NCBI GenBank assembly: GCA_015056905.1 | Contig: SVFI01000020.1 | Span: 1 to 47,026, forward strand | DNA: 47,026 nucleotides | Reading direction: 5' to 3' | DNA from: Lachnospiraceae bacterium | GTDB taxonomy: Bacteria; Bacillota; Clostridia; Lachnospirales; Lachnospiraceae | Shown: piece by piece, positions 24,675 through 34,110 of the stretch | How positions within the stretch are numbered: position 1 is the first letter of the stretch | Layout: each line of letters begins with the position of its first letter | Program-made: the position numbers and the translations under genes | Notes under the pieces: generated by a model | What the model was told of the DNA's origin: nothing | Databases searched by the model: none | The model's input: only the letters and a program-made list of their open reading frames with translations

Positions 24675-24895
24675 TCTTTTGCCTCTTCCTTGCGGACCGT
24701 TTCCTGCACGGTTACGACTTCTACCTTTACATCCTTGTTACCGAAATTAATGGTAATGGTATCACCGACCTTCACTTCCGTACCCGCCTTGGCAACCTTG
24801 TCATTAATCATCACGCGTCCTGCGTCACAAGCCTCGTTGGCCACGGTACGTCTTTTAATCAGACGCGACACCTTTAAATATTTATCAAGTCTCAT
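24656..24895 (-). CDS. rqcP: S4-domain ribosome quality-control protein RqcP (YabO)
   Basis: A 79-residue S4 RNA-binding domain ('MRLDKYLKVSRLIKRRTVANEACDAG' begins it, read as the alpha-L motif). In Bacillus RqcP binds stalled 50S subunits with RqcH and tRNA-Ala and helps add poly-Ala tails. Conserved 'GRVMINDKVAKAGTEVKVGD' follows. It is the usual gene between HU and yabP. Confidence 0.92.
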   Translation of the reverse strand: MRLDKYLKVSRLIKRRTVANEACDAGRVMINDKVAKAGTEVKVGDTITINFGNKDVKVEVVTVQETVRKEEAKEMFRYL

Positions 24896-24913
24896 AGGGA
24901 TTCCTTTCTAAGT

Positions 24914-24946
24914 AAAAAAGCTGTAACACATGTGTGCTACAGCTTT
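24914..24946 (-). terminator. Terminator after the HU gene
   Basis: AAAGCTGTA.CACA pairs with TGTG.TACAGCTTT; T6 follows on the minus strand. Confidence 0.85.
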
Positions 24947-24963
24947 CTGTTCACTCTTTCAGA

Positions 24964-25239
24964 TTAAGCGTTTACTAAATCTTTTAAAGCTTTACCAGCT
25001 TTGAATTTAGGTGCTTTAGAAGCAGCAATCTTCATCGGCTCGCCGCTCTGTGGATTTCTTCCTTCTCTAGCTGCTCTTTCAGAAACTTCGAATGTACCAA
25101 AACCTACTAACTGGATTTTGCCACCTTTCTTTAACTCGTTAGAAACAACATCTGTGAAAGCCTTTAATGCGTTTTCTGTATCCTTTTTAGATAATCCTGC
25201 CTGATCAGCCATAGCTGCAACTAATTCTGCTTTGTTCAT
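24964..25239 (-). CDS. hup: HU-family DNA-binding protein
   Basis: A 91-residue nucleoid protein that bends DNA as a dimer. It starts 'MNKAELVAAMADQAGLSKKD', with the DNA-binding beta arm around 'GFGTFEVSERAAREGRNPQSG' (about 47-67) and the final 'APKFKAGKALKDLVN'. A GGAGG site and a near-consensus promoter precede it; a terminator follows, so it is probably monocistronic and abundant. Confidence 0.96.
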   Translation of the reverse strand: MNKAELVAAMADQAGLSKKDTENALKAFTDVVSNELKKGGKIQLVGFGTFEVSERAAREGRNPQSGEPMKIAASKAPKFKAGKALKDLVNA

Positions 25240-25312
25240 TTGAACTTCCTCCTCTTACTGAGTATTTTAATTTTTTATTTTGATTTTCCTTACCGGAAAA
25301 TGCCTAATATTA

Positions 25313-25341
25313 TTTATATCCCTTTTTCCATGCCTTGTCAA
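25313..25341 (-). promoter_or_regulatory. Promoter of the HU gene
   Basis: Minus strand TTGACA (25336-25341), 17 bases, TATAAA (25313-25318), about 70 bases upstream of the start codon. Confidence 0.75.
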
Positions 25342-25368
25342 GGAAAAAAAGGCAATTTTACGGCTTTT

Positions 25369-25845
25369 TTAGGCTTTTCCGAAAGATAAAAGTTTCACAA
25401 AGAAATATGTTAACCACTTTCGCCGTTTTTTGCACATTGGTGATTCCTGCCACGTCTTATGACAGCGCTCCCGGCGCTTAATATCGTCCCAACTACGCAG
25501 CTCTTTACCATTCTCATCTTTTTCATATGCCCCGAACACGTGAGGATGTCGGCGTATCATTTTGGCACAAATATCGTCCACGACATCATCAAGAGAAAAG
25601 AGTCCTTCCTCCTCCGCCATTGCACTGTGGAGCACTACCTGAAACAGAACATCCCCGAGTTCCTCCCTGAGCGCATCGGGATTTCCTTTCCGCTCAAGCA
25701 GCGAAATGGCATCAACCACCTCCGCAGCTTCTTCCACCATGCATGTCCGGACAGACGAATGTGTCTGAGCTTTATCCCAAGGGCAACCGTTCTCACCCCG
25801 GAGCGTGTGCACAATCTCATTTAAGTCATCAAAACTATGTTTCAT
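25369..25845 (-). CDS. mazG: MazG-type nucleoside triphosphate pyrophosphohydrolase
   Basis: A 158-residue single-domain MazG protein that would hydrolyse (d)NTPs to monophosphate and pyrophosphate. Motifs are 'LRGENGCPWDKAQTHSSV', the metal-binding 'EEAAEVVDAI' and 'REELGDVLFQVVLHSAMAEEE'. The start at 25845 is inferred from homology and an AGAGG 9 bases upstream; both lie inside the end of the PEGA gene. After 'WDDIKRRER' the last 30 residues are basic/aromatic and unlike longer MazG proteins, so the second domain is absent. The position upstream of HU matches the Bacillus order. Confidence 0.88.
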   Translation of the reverse strand: MKHSFDDLNEIVHTLRGENGCPWDKAQTHSSVRTCMVEEAAEVVDAISLLERKGNPDALREELGDVLFQVVLHSAMAEEEGLFSLDDVVDDICAKMIRRHPHVFGAYEKDENGKELRSWDDIKRRERCHKTWQESPMCKKRRKWLTYFFVKLLSFGKA

Positions 25846-27175
25846 CCTTATCATCCTCTTCCTTTTCAAGACTTGAGAAGGAATATCTGACATCCTTGTC
25901 GGAATCATCGACTTCAAGAGAGTAGCTTCGTGTTTTGTAGCCGCTCTTGCGAACAGAAACAGTGTATGTTCCGCTCTTTTTGTTAAAGCTCGTCGGTAAT
26001 ACTCCGATATATTTGCCATCTACATACAATTCTGCACCTTCCGGAGCGTCGATATACACTTTGTATCCATCCCCGTCCGTAGCAGCAATGGCCGAATTAC
26101 CGCTTACGGTTTCATCTTTGTCATCTTCGTCATCTTCATCGGAATCATCTTCATCCGCCTCTTCCATATTGATACTGATGTTTGCCATCTCCTGCCCGAC
26201 CTTAATGTAGCGTGATAGTGTACTGTAGCCCGCCTTAGTTACCTCAATATGGTGAATTCCGTAAGAGAGATTTACCACTCCGCTGTAATCTGTTTCCTGC
26301 CCGTCGACCTTCAGCACAGCGTCCGAAGGATTGATAGTAAATACAATCCCACCGATTTTATCTTCGTTATCTTCCTCCTGCACAAGGTCAGACACATCAA
26401 CCTGCGTCTCCTCGCCATCTGCAACAACAACCGACTTGGTACCGACATTCCCGTCATTGGAGATTAACATCTCATACGTTCCTGACGGAATGAGCAAAAG
26501 CATGTCCTTCTCCACCTTGCGGATGATGGACTGCCCAAATTCAACCCATCCACCCTCAAAGCTCTCCGCGCCTACAAGTCGAACATACCCATGTCCGTTC
26601 GTAATAGCAATACTTTGAATGGTTCTGTCGACACTTGTAATACGAAGCGTGTCAACCTCGTTAATATCCATAAGCGTGAGCACTTCGCCACCGGAAAACA
26701 CCGGCGCCATCGCGTCAATCGCATACTGTTGCCCGTTTATCTCAAAAATACGGGCCGTCCGGTTCATCTCAAAGTTCACGACATTTTCCGTCACGACTGC
26801 TGTCTTATCGAGCCAAATGTTTTTGACACGCTTTTCGTCTTTGACAAAAGTCACTTCCACGATGTCACCAACCTGAAGCTGTCCGACAACAAGCTCTTCT
26901 TCATGGCGGCTCTTAATTCCGGTCGCATTATCATAGGATAGTGTATAGCTCTTTCCGAGGGAAAGATTATAAAATGTAATTTTATGTTTCGCTTCATCTA
27001 TTTTCTGTATCACTGCCCTGTCAAGAGAATCTGCCAGACGAAGAGTCTCTTCTCTCTCCTGCATCATCTCCTGCCCCACAGGTATGCTCGCTGTCTCCTG
27101 CGTCTGTGCTCCGCAACCCTGTAACATCAAAAAAACAGCGCAGAAAATAAAGAACCGCATGAAATATCTTTTCAT
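25835..27175 (-). CDS. PEGA-domain lipoprotein
   Basis: A 446-residue exported protein. The start at 27175 has AAGGAAGG upstream. The lipobox LQGC (Cys at about residue 21) marks it as lipid-anchored. The middle holds mixed beta segments. Two PEGA-type beta domains follow ('FTINPSDAVLKVDGQETDYSG' around 290-355; 'VYIDAPEGAELYVDGKYIG' around 382-440). A linker of almost pure Asp/Glu ('EEADEDDSDEDDEDDKDE') separates them. PEGA domains are extracytoplasmic and often carbohydrate- or wall-associated. It is downstream of the CotS-like gene by 36 bases and overlaps mazG by 11 bases, so the three may share a transcript. Confidence 0.8.
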   Translation of the reverse strand: MKRYFMRFFIFCAVFLMLQGCGAQTQETASIPVGQEMMQEREETLRLADSLDRAVIQKIDEAKHKITFYNLSLGKSYTLSYDNATGIKSRHEEELVVGQLQVGDIVEVTFVKDEKRVKNIWLDKTAVVTENVVNFEMNRTARIFEINGQQYAIDAMAPVFSGGEVLTLMDINEVDTLRITSVDRTIQSIAITNGHGYVRLVGAESFEGGWVEFGQSIIRKVEKDMLLLIPSGTYEMLISNDGNVGTKSVVVADGEETQVDVSDLVQEEDNEDKIGGIVFTINPSDAVLKVDGQETDYSGVVNLSYGIHHIEVTKAGYSTLSRYIKVGQEMANISINMEEADEDDSDEDDEDDKDETVSGNSAIAATDGDGYKVYIDAPEGAELYVDGKYIGVLPTSFNKKSGTYTVSVRKSGYKTRSYSLEVDDSDKDVRYSFSSLEKEEDDKDET

Positions 27176-27211
27176 ATGCAGCCTTCCTTTCTGCGCTAAG
27201 TATAGCATACC

Positions 27212-28210
27212 CTATCTGCATGTTTCCAGCCATTTATTTAAAAACAACTGCCTTTTCTCTTCCATCTCCTCAAAAGCCATCAGCTTTTCCTGCTGCCTGC
27301 GGGCAGGTACGGACTTCCTTCGATTCAAATAACCATTCGCAATTTTCCAGAATTTTTCAGGATACAAAAATCGTGCACAAAGGTAATATTTTTCTGCCTT
27401 GTCGACTTCAAGCTCTTTTTCGTATGCTTCCAGCATCTTTGCCGCAAGCTCATAAGACCATGCATTCTTCTCCAAAATTTTACGCATAAACAGATATACA
27501 TCCTTCATCTGCAAATGCGCGCCCATTTTTTCAAAATTGACAAAGGTAACACTTCCACCGGTAAAAAGTACATTATGATGTGTACAATCTCCATGCATCA
27601 GCATGCTTTCCTGCTGCTGTTTCTTATTGAGCGACGCAATGCATTCCGTATCGAGAAATGAGTAAGCAGTCGCTGACTGCTCCAAATAACGGTCGTAAGA
27701 GCGAAGAAACGCCAGTTCAAACTCATCCTTACGGGGACTCTTTCGAATATAATTCCTCGTCCTTACGATTTCTGCGGTACGTCGGTCAAAATCCTCCTGG
27801 AGACGGTCCGTTTTATTCAGATAGTCATTACCATCAGACAACTCTATTCTGCGCATGGCTCTGTGCAGCCGCGCCAGTGCACCTGCTGCCTGCTCGCACG
27901 CATCCTCATCCGCAACATTACATTCCGTCCCCTCGACATATTTCTTTACGATGTATTTCTTTCCCTCGTAATCACTACAATACAGTTCCTCATCCGAGGT
28001 CTTAAAAATCAAATCAAGAGGTGCATCAAATCTGTCTGCAATACAGCGCAATACTTCCTCCTCCACAGCAAGATGGTCCACAGGTCCACTGTATTCCACA
28101 AGCGCAACCGTTCCCTTGTCCGTCTCCGCAATAATGGCTCCTCTCCCTTTTCTCGTTTTTTCTATTGTCAAATCATATTTCTCAAACAAAGAAACTGCTC
28201 TGTCATTCAT
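27212..28210 (-). CDS. CotS-like spore-coat kinase-fold protein
   Basis: A 332-residue aminoglycoside-phosphotransferase-fold protein of the CotS/YutH/YsxE spore-coat family. The catalytic-loop sequence 'MLMHGDCTHHNVLFTGGSV' (about 203-221) is preserved, with His and Asp. The metal-binding 'DFD' equivalent reads 'NFEKM', so the metal ligand Asp is Asn and kinase activity is doubtful. A conserved 'KDVYLFMRKILEKNAWSYELA' follows. In Bacillus these are coat components. It agrees with other spore genes in the window. Confidence 0.75.
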   Translation of the reverse strand: MNDRAVSLFEKYDLTIEKTRKGRGAIIAETDKGTVALVEYSGPVDHLAVEEEVLRCIADRFDAPLDLIFKTSDEELYCSDYEGKKYIVKKYVEGTECNVADEDACEQAAGALARLHRAMRRIELSDGNDYLNKTDRLQEDFDRRTAEIVRTRNYIRKSPRKDEFELAFLRSYDRYLEQSATAYSFLDTECIASLNKKQQQESMLMHGDCTHHNVLFTGGSVTFVNFEKMGAHLQMKDVYLFMRKILEKNAWSYELAAKMLEAYEKELEVDKAEKYYLCARFLYPEKFWKIANGYLNRRKSVPARRQQEKLMAFEEMEEKRQLFLNKWLETCR

Positions 28211-28256
28211 AAAAAAAGCCCCTTCATAAGAATGTCTTCTCTATCTTATGAAGGGA
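28211..28256 (-). terminator. Terminator of the five-gene cca operon
   Basis: CCCTTCATAAG pairs with CTTATGAAGGG, loop about 13 bases; a T7 run follows on the minus strand. It lies right after the cca stop. Confidence 0.85.
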
Positions 28257-28260
28257 TTTC

Positions 28261-29589
28261 TCAAAAAATGCTTTTCAATGCGACGGAAAGCAGGTTTTCT
28301 TTTGTGTTTTGGGACGGGTCTTCAAGCACGCACTCCAAAAGTTCTTTCAAAACAGCTCCTATCTCCGGTCCCGGTTTCATTCCGAGCGCTATTAAGTCCT
28401 GTCCGGAGACGGCCAAATCTTTTAAGCTGAAACAATCTCCCTGCTCCCTGATATCCTGATACGTCTTGCGAAGCTGCGCAAGCTCCTGCAGTTTTTCCTC
28501 GCGCCGATACATACTCTGCGCCAGTGTATCCGCCTCTTTGACTTCCAGCAGAAGAAGAAACAGTTCCTCACCGATTTCACTGAGTGCCCGTCTGACACTC
28601 TTCGGATTCGGATGTATTTTGCGGTCATGCCAAAATGTCAGTTTCAATGTTTTATGCATTGTGTCATTGTCAAATTTCAGTTGCCGTAAAATCTTCTTTG
28701 CGTACTCTTCCGACTTAAGCGCATGACCGTGGAAATGATCCACCCCGCTCTCATCCGTCGTCTTCGCATCCGGTTTTCCCATATCATGAAAGAGCATAAC
28801 CAGGCGTAAAATTTTGTCTTCCCTCACATGTTCCATCGCATGCACGCTGTGCATTCCGACATTATAGCAATGGTGCGGATTGTTCTGCTGTGTCTCCATC
28901 ATCCGGTCAAACTGCGGCATAATTACGCGGGTAATCCCGGACTCATAAAGCAAGCACATATGCTCCGGATGGTCTGACACAATCAGCTTGACAAGTTCTG
29001 CCTGTATTCTCTCAGCACTGATTTTCGCAAGCGTCGGTGCCATTTCGCGTATCGCCGCAAGCGTCTCCTCGTCGATACTATAACCAAGCTGGGCAGCAAA
29101 TCGCACGGCTCTCATCATACGAAGCGCGTCCTCCGTAAATCGTTCCTTCGCATCTCCGACCGCACGGACCACTCCGTTTTCAAGGTCCTGCCTTCCCCCG
29201 AACAAATCCACAACTCCGTCTCTCTCATTGTAAGCCATCGCGTTAATTGTAAAATCACGACGCTTTAAGTCTTCCTCGAGACTGGCGGTAAACGTAACAC
29301 TTTTCGGATGACGGCTGTCCTCGTATTCGCCGTCCACACGGTAGGTCGTCACCTCATACCCGACATGATGCATCATCACAGTAACCGTTCCGTGCTGGAT
29401 TCCCGTGTCAATCGTGTGCGCAAAAAGCTCCTTTACCTGCTCCGGTAACGCGCTGGTTGTAATATCCCAGTCATTGGGCTGTCTTCCCAAAATACTGTCA
29501 CGGACACATCCTCCGACCGCATACGCTTCGTATCCGGCGTTTTCCAATATTTGAATGATTTTTGCTACGTCTGAAGGTAGTTTAATCAT
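28261..29589 (-). CDS. cca: CCA tRNA nucleotidyltransferase
   Basis: A 442-residue class II enzyme that adds or repairs the 3' CCA of tRNA. The nucleotidyltransferase head shows 'YAVGGCVRDSILGRQPNDWDITTSA' (two catalytic Asp in DWD). Neck motifs are 'RRDFTINAMAYNE' and 'DLFGGRQDLENGVVRAVGDA' (split). An HD domain ('FHDMGKPDAKT', 'HDRKIHP') follows. AAAGGAA precedes the start at 29589. Neither tRNA gene in the window encodes CCA, so the organism depends on this enzyme. It follows the SLC13 permease by 25 bases. Confidence 0.95.
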   Translation of the reverse strand: MIKLPSDVAKIIQILENAGYEAYAVGGCVRDSILGRQPNDWDITTSALPEQVKELFAHTIDTGIQHGTVTVMMHHVGYEVTTYRVDGEYEDSRHPKSVTFTASLEEDLKRRDFTINAMAYNERDGVVDLFGGRQDLENGVVRAVGDAKERFTEDALRMMRAVRFAAQLGYSIDEETLAAIREMAPTLAKISAERIQAELVKLIVSDHPEHMCLLYESGITRVIMPQFDRMMETQQNNPHHCYNVGMHSVHAMEHVREDKILRLVMLFHDMGKPDAKTTDESGVDHFHGHALKSEEYAKKILRQLKFDNDTMHKTLKLTFWHDRKIHPNPKSVRRALSEIGEELFLLLLEVKEADTLAQSMYRREEKLQELAQLRKTYQDIREQGDCFSLKDLAVSGQDLIALGMKPGPEIGAVLKELLECVLEDPSQNTKENLLSVALKSIF

Positions 29590-29614
29590 AAGATTCCTTT
29601 CCTCTATCATTATC

Positions 29615-30733
29615 CTAAAAAGCAAAATATAATACGCAAAAGATTAAGAGGTATACTATGTTCATCCATGTAAAATATCCCATGTATCTGCCTCTTTGAT
29701 TCGGGTAAGCCTTGGCAAACAGTTTGTAGGAAATCAGACTCGCCATCGACGCAATGAGTGTCCCGAGTCCGCCTATGTTTACACCGAGCAAAAGCGCTTT
29801 ATAATCCGCCGTAAATCCTGAAAGCAAAAGTGCTGCCGGAACATTACTGATGACCTGGCTGGTAAGTACAGCCACAATAAATTCCCTTCCCTGCATCCAT
29901 TGTCCCAGAAATGCTGCTACACTATCTATGTTACCCATATTTCCGACAAAAATAAAGAATCCGCAAAATGTAAGAAGCAGGCAGTAATCCACGCTTTTGA
30001 TGGTTTTCCTGTCCATAACAAAAACCACCGGCAAAGTAATGGCCAACGCGACCGCAAACGGCACAACCTCCGCCACAACAAGAATACTAAGCAAGAACAA
30101 CGCTATATAAATCCCGGTCAATATACCTCTTTTGCGTGTCCAATACTGTATCGGCGGAAATACGATATCATCCATCGTTTCTCCCTTTGCAATCCACAAA
30201 CAACTCGCAAACAACAGTGCAAACGAAATCACACACGGAAGTATCATAACTCCTAAAAATTTCGTCAACGAATATCCTGCTTGGTCATACAAATACAAAT
30301 TCTGCGGATTTCCGATTGGGGTCAGCATACTACCGAGATTCGCCGCAATCGTCTGTAACACGATGACGGATATCATCTTTTTTTCTTTCCCTGCCATTCG
30401 TAGAACTTCTATGGCAAATGGTACAAACGTAATCAGCGCTACATCATTGGTGATGAACATCGCACTGAAAAAGCATAAAAACACAAGAACATAGGCAACC
30501 TGCACAAAAGACTTTACCTTTCGCATCAGTATCCCGGCAATGGACGCAAACACTCCCAGCTGCTTTAACCCTTCCATCACAAGCATCAGGCAAAGAAGAA
30601 GGGAAAGCACATGCCAGTTCATATAGGATGCGTATTGTGCGGAAGGCGCAACCAGAAACATGGACATGAGAGCCAGAAGAAGCGCAATACAAAGCACAAC
30701 TTCCCCCTTCATAAACTGTATTATTTTTTTCAT
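29615..30733 (-). CDS. SLC13 / ArsB-type anion permease
   Basis: A 372-residue integral membrane protein with ten or eleven helices. 'LGSMLTPIGNPQNLYLYDQAG' (about 134-154) is the substrate/sodium motif 'TPxGNP' of the CitMHS/SLC13-ArsB superfamily. 'FITNDVALITFVPFAIEVLR' and 'ISNVPAALLLSGF' are the paired SNT-type motifs. The substrate may be a dicarboxylate, citrate, sulfate or another anion; no neighbouring gene decides it. Confidence 0.82.
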   Translation of the reverse strand: MKKIIQFMKGEVVLCIALLLALMSMFLVAPSAQYASYMNWHVLSLLLCLMLVMEGLKQLGVFASIAGILMRKVKSFVQVAYVLVFLCFFSAMFITNDVALITFVPFAIEVLRMAGKEKKMISVIVLQTIAANLGSMLTPIGNPQNLYLYDQAGYSLTKFLGVMILPCVISFALLFASCLWIAKGETMDDIVFPPIQYWTRKRGILTGIYIALFLLSILVVAEVVPFAVALAITLPVVFVMDRKTIKSVDYCLLLTFCGFFIFVGNMGNIDSVAAFLGQWMQGREFIVAVLTSQVISNVPAALLLSGFTADYKALLLGVNIGGLGTLIASMASLISYKLFAKAYPNQRGRYMGYFTWMNIVYLLIFCVLYFAF

Positions 30734-30778
30734 TTATCTCTCATAACTCCTCAAATATTCTGATTCAATAAACGCTTT

Positions 30779-31759
30779 TTACTGCACTGCAAAAAAAGCA
30801 TCAATACCGTTGGCAATTCCCTCTGCTATTTTCATCTGGTATTCCGCTGTTGCCATATTCGTATCTTCTGTCGGATTCGTCATATATCCCATCTCAACAA
30901 TTGTAACCGGAACCTGACACCAGTTAATTCCGCTCATTGTATCTGTTTCCCATACATATTGCTTTTTGCATCCGGTTGACGCCACCATGCTATCGAGCAC
31001 ATAGTCCGAAAGACTGCGGCTCTTTTCATAAATTCCCGGAGTATACGGATTCGACGGTGTCGGACAAATTGTCATGGCTCCGTTTACACTTGAATCTTCA
31101 CTTCCGTTTGCATGAATTCGCACAAAAGCTTCCGCACCCGCATTATTTGCAATCGCAGCTCTCTCACTGTTACTCATATTCACATCGTTGGTCTCACGCG
31201 TCATGATAACCTGATATCCGCGGCTAACCAATATATCCCGTAACTTTAAGCTAACCTGCAGATTCAACTCGTATTCCGCCAGACCTGTCGTACGTCCGCT
31301 CGTTCCTCCGGTCACCTTCGCTTTGGTTTCGCTTGCGCCCGGACCGATAGGTTCCTTTTCACTGTTTCCGTGTGTCTGGTGTCCCGGATCAATCGCAATG
31401 AGATGACCGCCTGCTATCTGCTGCGGCTCCTCTTGTTGAGGTTCTTCTTGTTGAGGTACCTCTTCATTTAACTCCTCTGCCTGTGGCTCCTCTACCTGTG
31501 GCTCCTCATTTGCCAGTTCTTCCGACTCTTCAGGTACAACTTCCGGCGACACCGTTTCATTTTCTGTACCTCCTTGTTCTAACTGCGCCGAGACTCCCGC
31601 CTCAAAATCCTCATCCGTCGGAATTTCTTCTATTTCTGAAATCTCCGCACTTTCTGTCGATTCTGCTTGCTGCGTGCTATTACTGCATCCTGTCATTCCA
31701 AACAGTAAGCACAAGCAAAGCATTATAATTGTAAGGTATTTCCATTTTCTTTTAGCCAT
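30779..31759 (-). CDS. N-acetylmuramoyl-L-alanine amidase lipoprotein
   Basis: A 326-residue lipid-anchored peptidoglycan hydrolase (Amidase_3) that cuts the amide bond between MurNAc and the stem peptide. The lipobox MTGC puts Cys25 as the first mature residue. A Glu/Pro/Gln-rich linker (about 62-115) contains direct repeats of 'EEPQQ'. The catalytic domain has zinc ligands His127 ('IDPGHQTH'), Glu162 ('LAEYELNL') and His216 ('VRIHANGS'), and the catalytic Glu in '[11 protein letters not shown]'. AAGGAG precedes the start. It overlaps the metallopeptidase gene by 37 bases. Confidence 0.92.
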   Translation of the reverse strand: MAKRKWKYLTIIMLCLCLLFGMTGCSNSTQQAESTESAEISEIEEIPTDEDFEAGVSAQLEQGGTENETVSPEVVPEESEELANEEPQVEEPQAEELNEEVPQQEEPQQEEPQQIAGGHLIAIDPGHQTHGNSEKEPIGPGASETKAKVTGGTSGRTTGLAEYELNLQVSLKLRDILVSRGYQVIMTRETNDVNMSNSERAAIANNAGAEAFVRIHANGSEDSSVNGAMTICPTPSNPYTPGIYEKSRSLSDYVLDSMVASTGCKKQYVWETDTMSGINWCQVPVTIVEMGYMTNPTEDTNMATAEYQMKIAEGIANGIDAFFAVQ

Positions 31760-32352
31760 TTTCTATACTCCTTATAATCGGGCATAATTTCCTCCACAAG
31801 CTTCCAAAAGCGCGGAGAATGGTTCATCTCTTTGATGTGACAAAGTTCATGAACCACAACATAATCAAGCACCATGGGCGGTGCCAGCATAAGCTTCCAG
31901 TTAAAAGACAGCGTTCCGCTTCTGCTGCAACTCCCCCATCTTGTTTTTTGCCCTGCAATTCTTATTCTTTCATAGGTAACACCGAGTATTCCCGCGTAAT
32001 ACTCTGCCCGCTTCGGAAAATATTCCTTTGCCGCCTGACGATATCTCCTTTCAATCCCCTCTTTCTGCTCAGGCGTATACTTGCGGTCGCGCTCTTTTTC
32101 CTGTTCCTCACGCATCCTTCTGCGCTGTTCTTGAAGATTTACCTTTTCGTAAATCCAATCTCTCTTTTCTTCTGCCAGTTTCCTTGCGGTAACCAAACTT
32201 CCTCGGAGCGGAATACGAATCGTCACCTCTCCGTTCTCATCTACTACAATACCATAACTTTTTCGTTTACTCCGCACGATGCGACACAAAATATTCTCTC
32301 TGCCGGTGTACGAAAGTTCCAACTGCTCTTCTTTGGATTTCAACAGATTCAT
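31723..32352 (-). CDS. YgjP-like (M48-family) metallopeptidase
   Basis: A 209-residue protein of the YgjP/DUF45 type (WLM/SprT-like zincins). It has the HELCH zinc motif in '[20 protein letters not shown]', '[19 protein letters not shown]' and the C-terminal '[18 protein letters not shown]'. No signal peptide is present, so it is cytoplasmic. A basic coiled segment ('[20 protein letters not shown]') lies before the catalytic core. Substrates are unknown. It overlaps its upstream neighbour by 4 bases (ATGA) and the amidase by 37 bases, hence tight coupling. Confidence 0.88.
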   Translation of the reverse strand: MNLLKSKEEQLELSYTGRENILCRIVRSKRKSYGIVVDENGEVTIRIPLRGSLVTARKLAEEKRDWIYEKVNLQEQRRRMREEQEKERDRKYTPEQKEGIERRYRQAAKEYFPKRAEYYAGILGVTYERIRIAGQKTRWGSCSRSGTLSFNWKLMLAPPMVLDYVVVHELCHIKEMNHSPRFWKLVEEIMPDYKEYRKWLKENGNTLQL

Positions 32353-32708
32353 GATTTCGTTCCCTTGTCCGCTCTTTTCAGCATCTCATCGTACTGGCGA
32401 TACATCTTTTGAACTCCGTTTTCCAGCAAATAGTAATGCATGATATAAGGCACCAATAAAATCATAATCGCCGCAAACAAGACGAGCAGACCGATGGAAA
32501 AATCGAGCACCAGAACAAAGAAGTTCATGAAACCGAAAATCGCAAATGCAAGTGTCACGAGCAAATGTATCAATCTTTCATGCTTAAAAAATTCAAGCTG
32601 AATCAGGTGTTGCTTCATCAGTTTTTCATAATCATCGTTCTGCTGCGCCTCGTCATCCGCAAGCAGTTTATCTATGTATTCCATGTAATTTATAATTCTT
32701 TCTTTCAT
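32349..32708 (-). CDS. Small membrane protein with two helices
   Basis: A 119-residue protein with a charged helical N-terminus ('YIDKLLADDEAQQNDDYEKL'), two membrane helices (about 45-66 and 69-92) and a basic C-terminal tail. I cannot assign a family. It leads the five-gene operon with the metallopeptidase, amidase, permease and cca, and its stop overlaps the metallopeptidase ATG by 4 bases. Confidence 0.65.
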   Translation of the reverse strand: MKERIINYMEYIDKLLADDEAQQNDDYEKLMKQHLIQLEFFKHERLIHLLVTLAFAIFGFMNFFVLVLDFSIGLLVLFAAIMILLVPYIMHYYLLENGVQKMYRQYDEMLKRADKGTKS

Positions 32709-32746
32709 TGCAGTACCTTCTTTCTGCGGAGAATTTGTATCGACTT

Positions 32747-32776
32747 ATTATAGTACGTTTGGAATTGAATTGGCAA
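32747..32776 (-). promoter_or_regulatory. Promoter of the five-gene cca operon
   Basis: Minus strand TTGCCA (32771-32776), 18 bases, perfect TATAAT (32747-32752), about 40 bases upstream of the first gene. Confidence 0.65.
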
Positions 32777-32816
32777 TAAAAATAAGATGGGCATAGAAAA
32801 AATCTACTGCCCATCT
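32777..32816 (-). terminator. Terminator after ackA
   Basis: A 9-bp stem AGATGGGCA/TGCCCATCT (32785-32793, 32808-32816) followed on the minus strand by TATTTTTATT. Confidence 0.75.
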
Positions 32817-32840
32817 CTGCTTTTTAATTCGACTGCAAAA

Positions 32841-34037
32841 TTATTTCACCAAACGAACGGTCTCTCTTGCGATTGCAAGTTCCTCGTTCGTCGGCACAAC
32901 CCAAACCTGTGTCTTGCTGTCTTCCGTTGAAATGCGGATTTCTTCGCCGCGTTCATTGTTTGCTACCGGATCAATCGTTACTCCAAGGTAACCTAAATAT
33001 TCGCAAACGGCAGAACGGGCAGTAATATTGTTTTCACCGACACCGGCTGTAAATGCGATAACATCCACTCCATTCATTGCCGCTACATACGCACCGACAT
33101 ATTTTGCCACACGATAGCCCCATGTCTCAAGTGCTGCCTCTGCCTTGTCATTTCCTGCTTCCGCTGCTGCCGCCAAGTCACGGAAGTCACTGGACAGACC
33201 GTCTGACAGACCGAGTACACCGGATTTTTTATTGCAGATATCAATGATTTCCTGTACAGTTTTTCCTTCTTTTTCTGCAAGAAAACTCACAATCGCAGGG
33301 TCCATGTCGCCGGAACGTGTTCCCATAATAAGACCTTCGAGCGGAGTCAGACCCATGGATGTGTCCACGCATTTTCCGTTCAAAACAGCTGACACGGATG
33401 CTCCGTTTCCGAGGTGACAAACGATGATCTTGAGGTCTTCACGTTTCTTACCCATAAGCTCTGCCACACGGTTGCTCACAAAGTCATGACTTGTCCCGTG
33501 GAAACCATAGCGTCTTACTTTATGCTTTTCATAATATTCATATGGGAGTCCATATAAATATGCTTTCTTTGGCATTGTTTGATGGAACGCCGTATCGAAC
33601 ACAGCTACCATCGGTACATTTGGCATAATCTCTTTACAAGAATTGATTCCAATCAGGTTTGCCGGATTGTGAAGCGGGGCGAGATCATTACACTTTTCAA
33701 TCGCCTCAACTACCTCATCAGTAATTATCACGCTGCTTGCAAAGTTTTCGCCGCCGTGCACGATTCTGTGTCCGACTGCACCGATTTCATCAAGTGATTC
33801 CACAACACCGACTTCCGCATCTGTCAATTTATCGATGACTGCTGCCACTGCCTGTGTATGGTCCTGCATGTCAATCTCTGTTTTTACTTTATCGCCTTCT
33901 CCCGCCTGATGTGTGATGGCACTTCCGGCGATTCCGATTCTCTCACAAAGTCCCTTGGCAAGTACCGCTTCACTCTCGCTGTCGATAAGCTGATACTTTA
34001 AAGAAGAACTTCCGCAGTTAATTACTAAAATATTCAT
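32841..34037 (-). CDS. ackA: Acetate kinase
   Basis: A 398-residue cytoplasmic enzyme that makes acetate and ATP from acetyl phosphate. It starts 'MNILVINCGSSSLKYQLID', with 'GHRIVHGGE', 'CHLGNGASVSAVLNGKCVDT', 'GVDVIAFTAGVGENN' and 'RSGDMDP' for nucleotide and substrate binding. Its usual partner pta is not adjacent; proS is upstream instead. The length is standard. It has its own terminator and probably its own promoter. Confidence 0.97.
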   Translation of the reverse strand: MNILVINCGSSSLKYQLIDSESEAVLAKGLCERIGIAGSAITHQAGEGDKVKTEIDMQDHTQAVAAVIDKLTDAEVGVVESLDEIGAVGHRIVHGGENFASSVIITDEVVEAIEKCNDLAPLHNPANLIGINSCKEIMPNVPMVAVFDTAFHQTMPKKAYLYGLPYEYYEKHKVRRYGFHGTSHDFVSNRVAELMGKKREDLKIIVCHLGNGASVSAVLNGKCVDTSMGLTPLEGLIMGTRSGDMDPAIVSFLAEKEGKTVQEIIDICNKKSGVLGLSDGLSSDFRDLAAAAEAGNDKAEAALETWGYRVAKYVGAYVAAMNGVDVIAFTAGVGENNITARSAVCEYLGYLGVTIDPVANNERGEEIRISTEDSKTQVWVVPTNEELAIARETVRLVK

Positions 34038-34081
34038 AATATATACCTTCTTTCTGAAATTATTGTCTGTGTATATCTGCT

Positions 34082-34110
34082 ATTTTATACGAAAAAACCC
34101 GCGCCTGCAA
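34082..34110 (-). promoter_or_regulatory. Candidate ackA promoter inside the proS terminator
   Basis: Minus strand TTGCAG (34105-34110), 17 bases, TAAAAT (34082-34087). The -35 lies inside the stem of the proS terminator, so the two signals would share bases. Confidence 0.4.

Noticed and set aside
31425..31500. CRISPR-like direct repeats
   Set aside because: The repeats are in frame in the amidase linker, have no unique spacers and no cas genes nearby.
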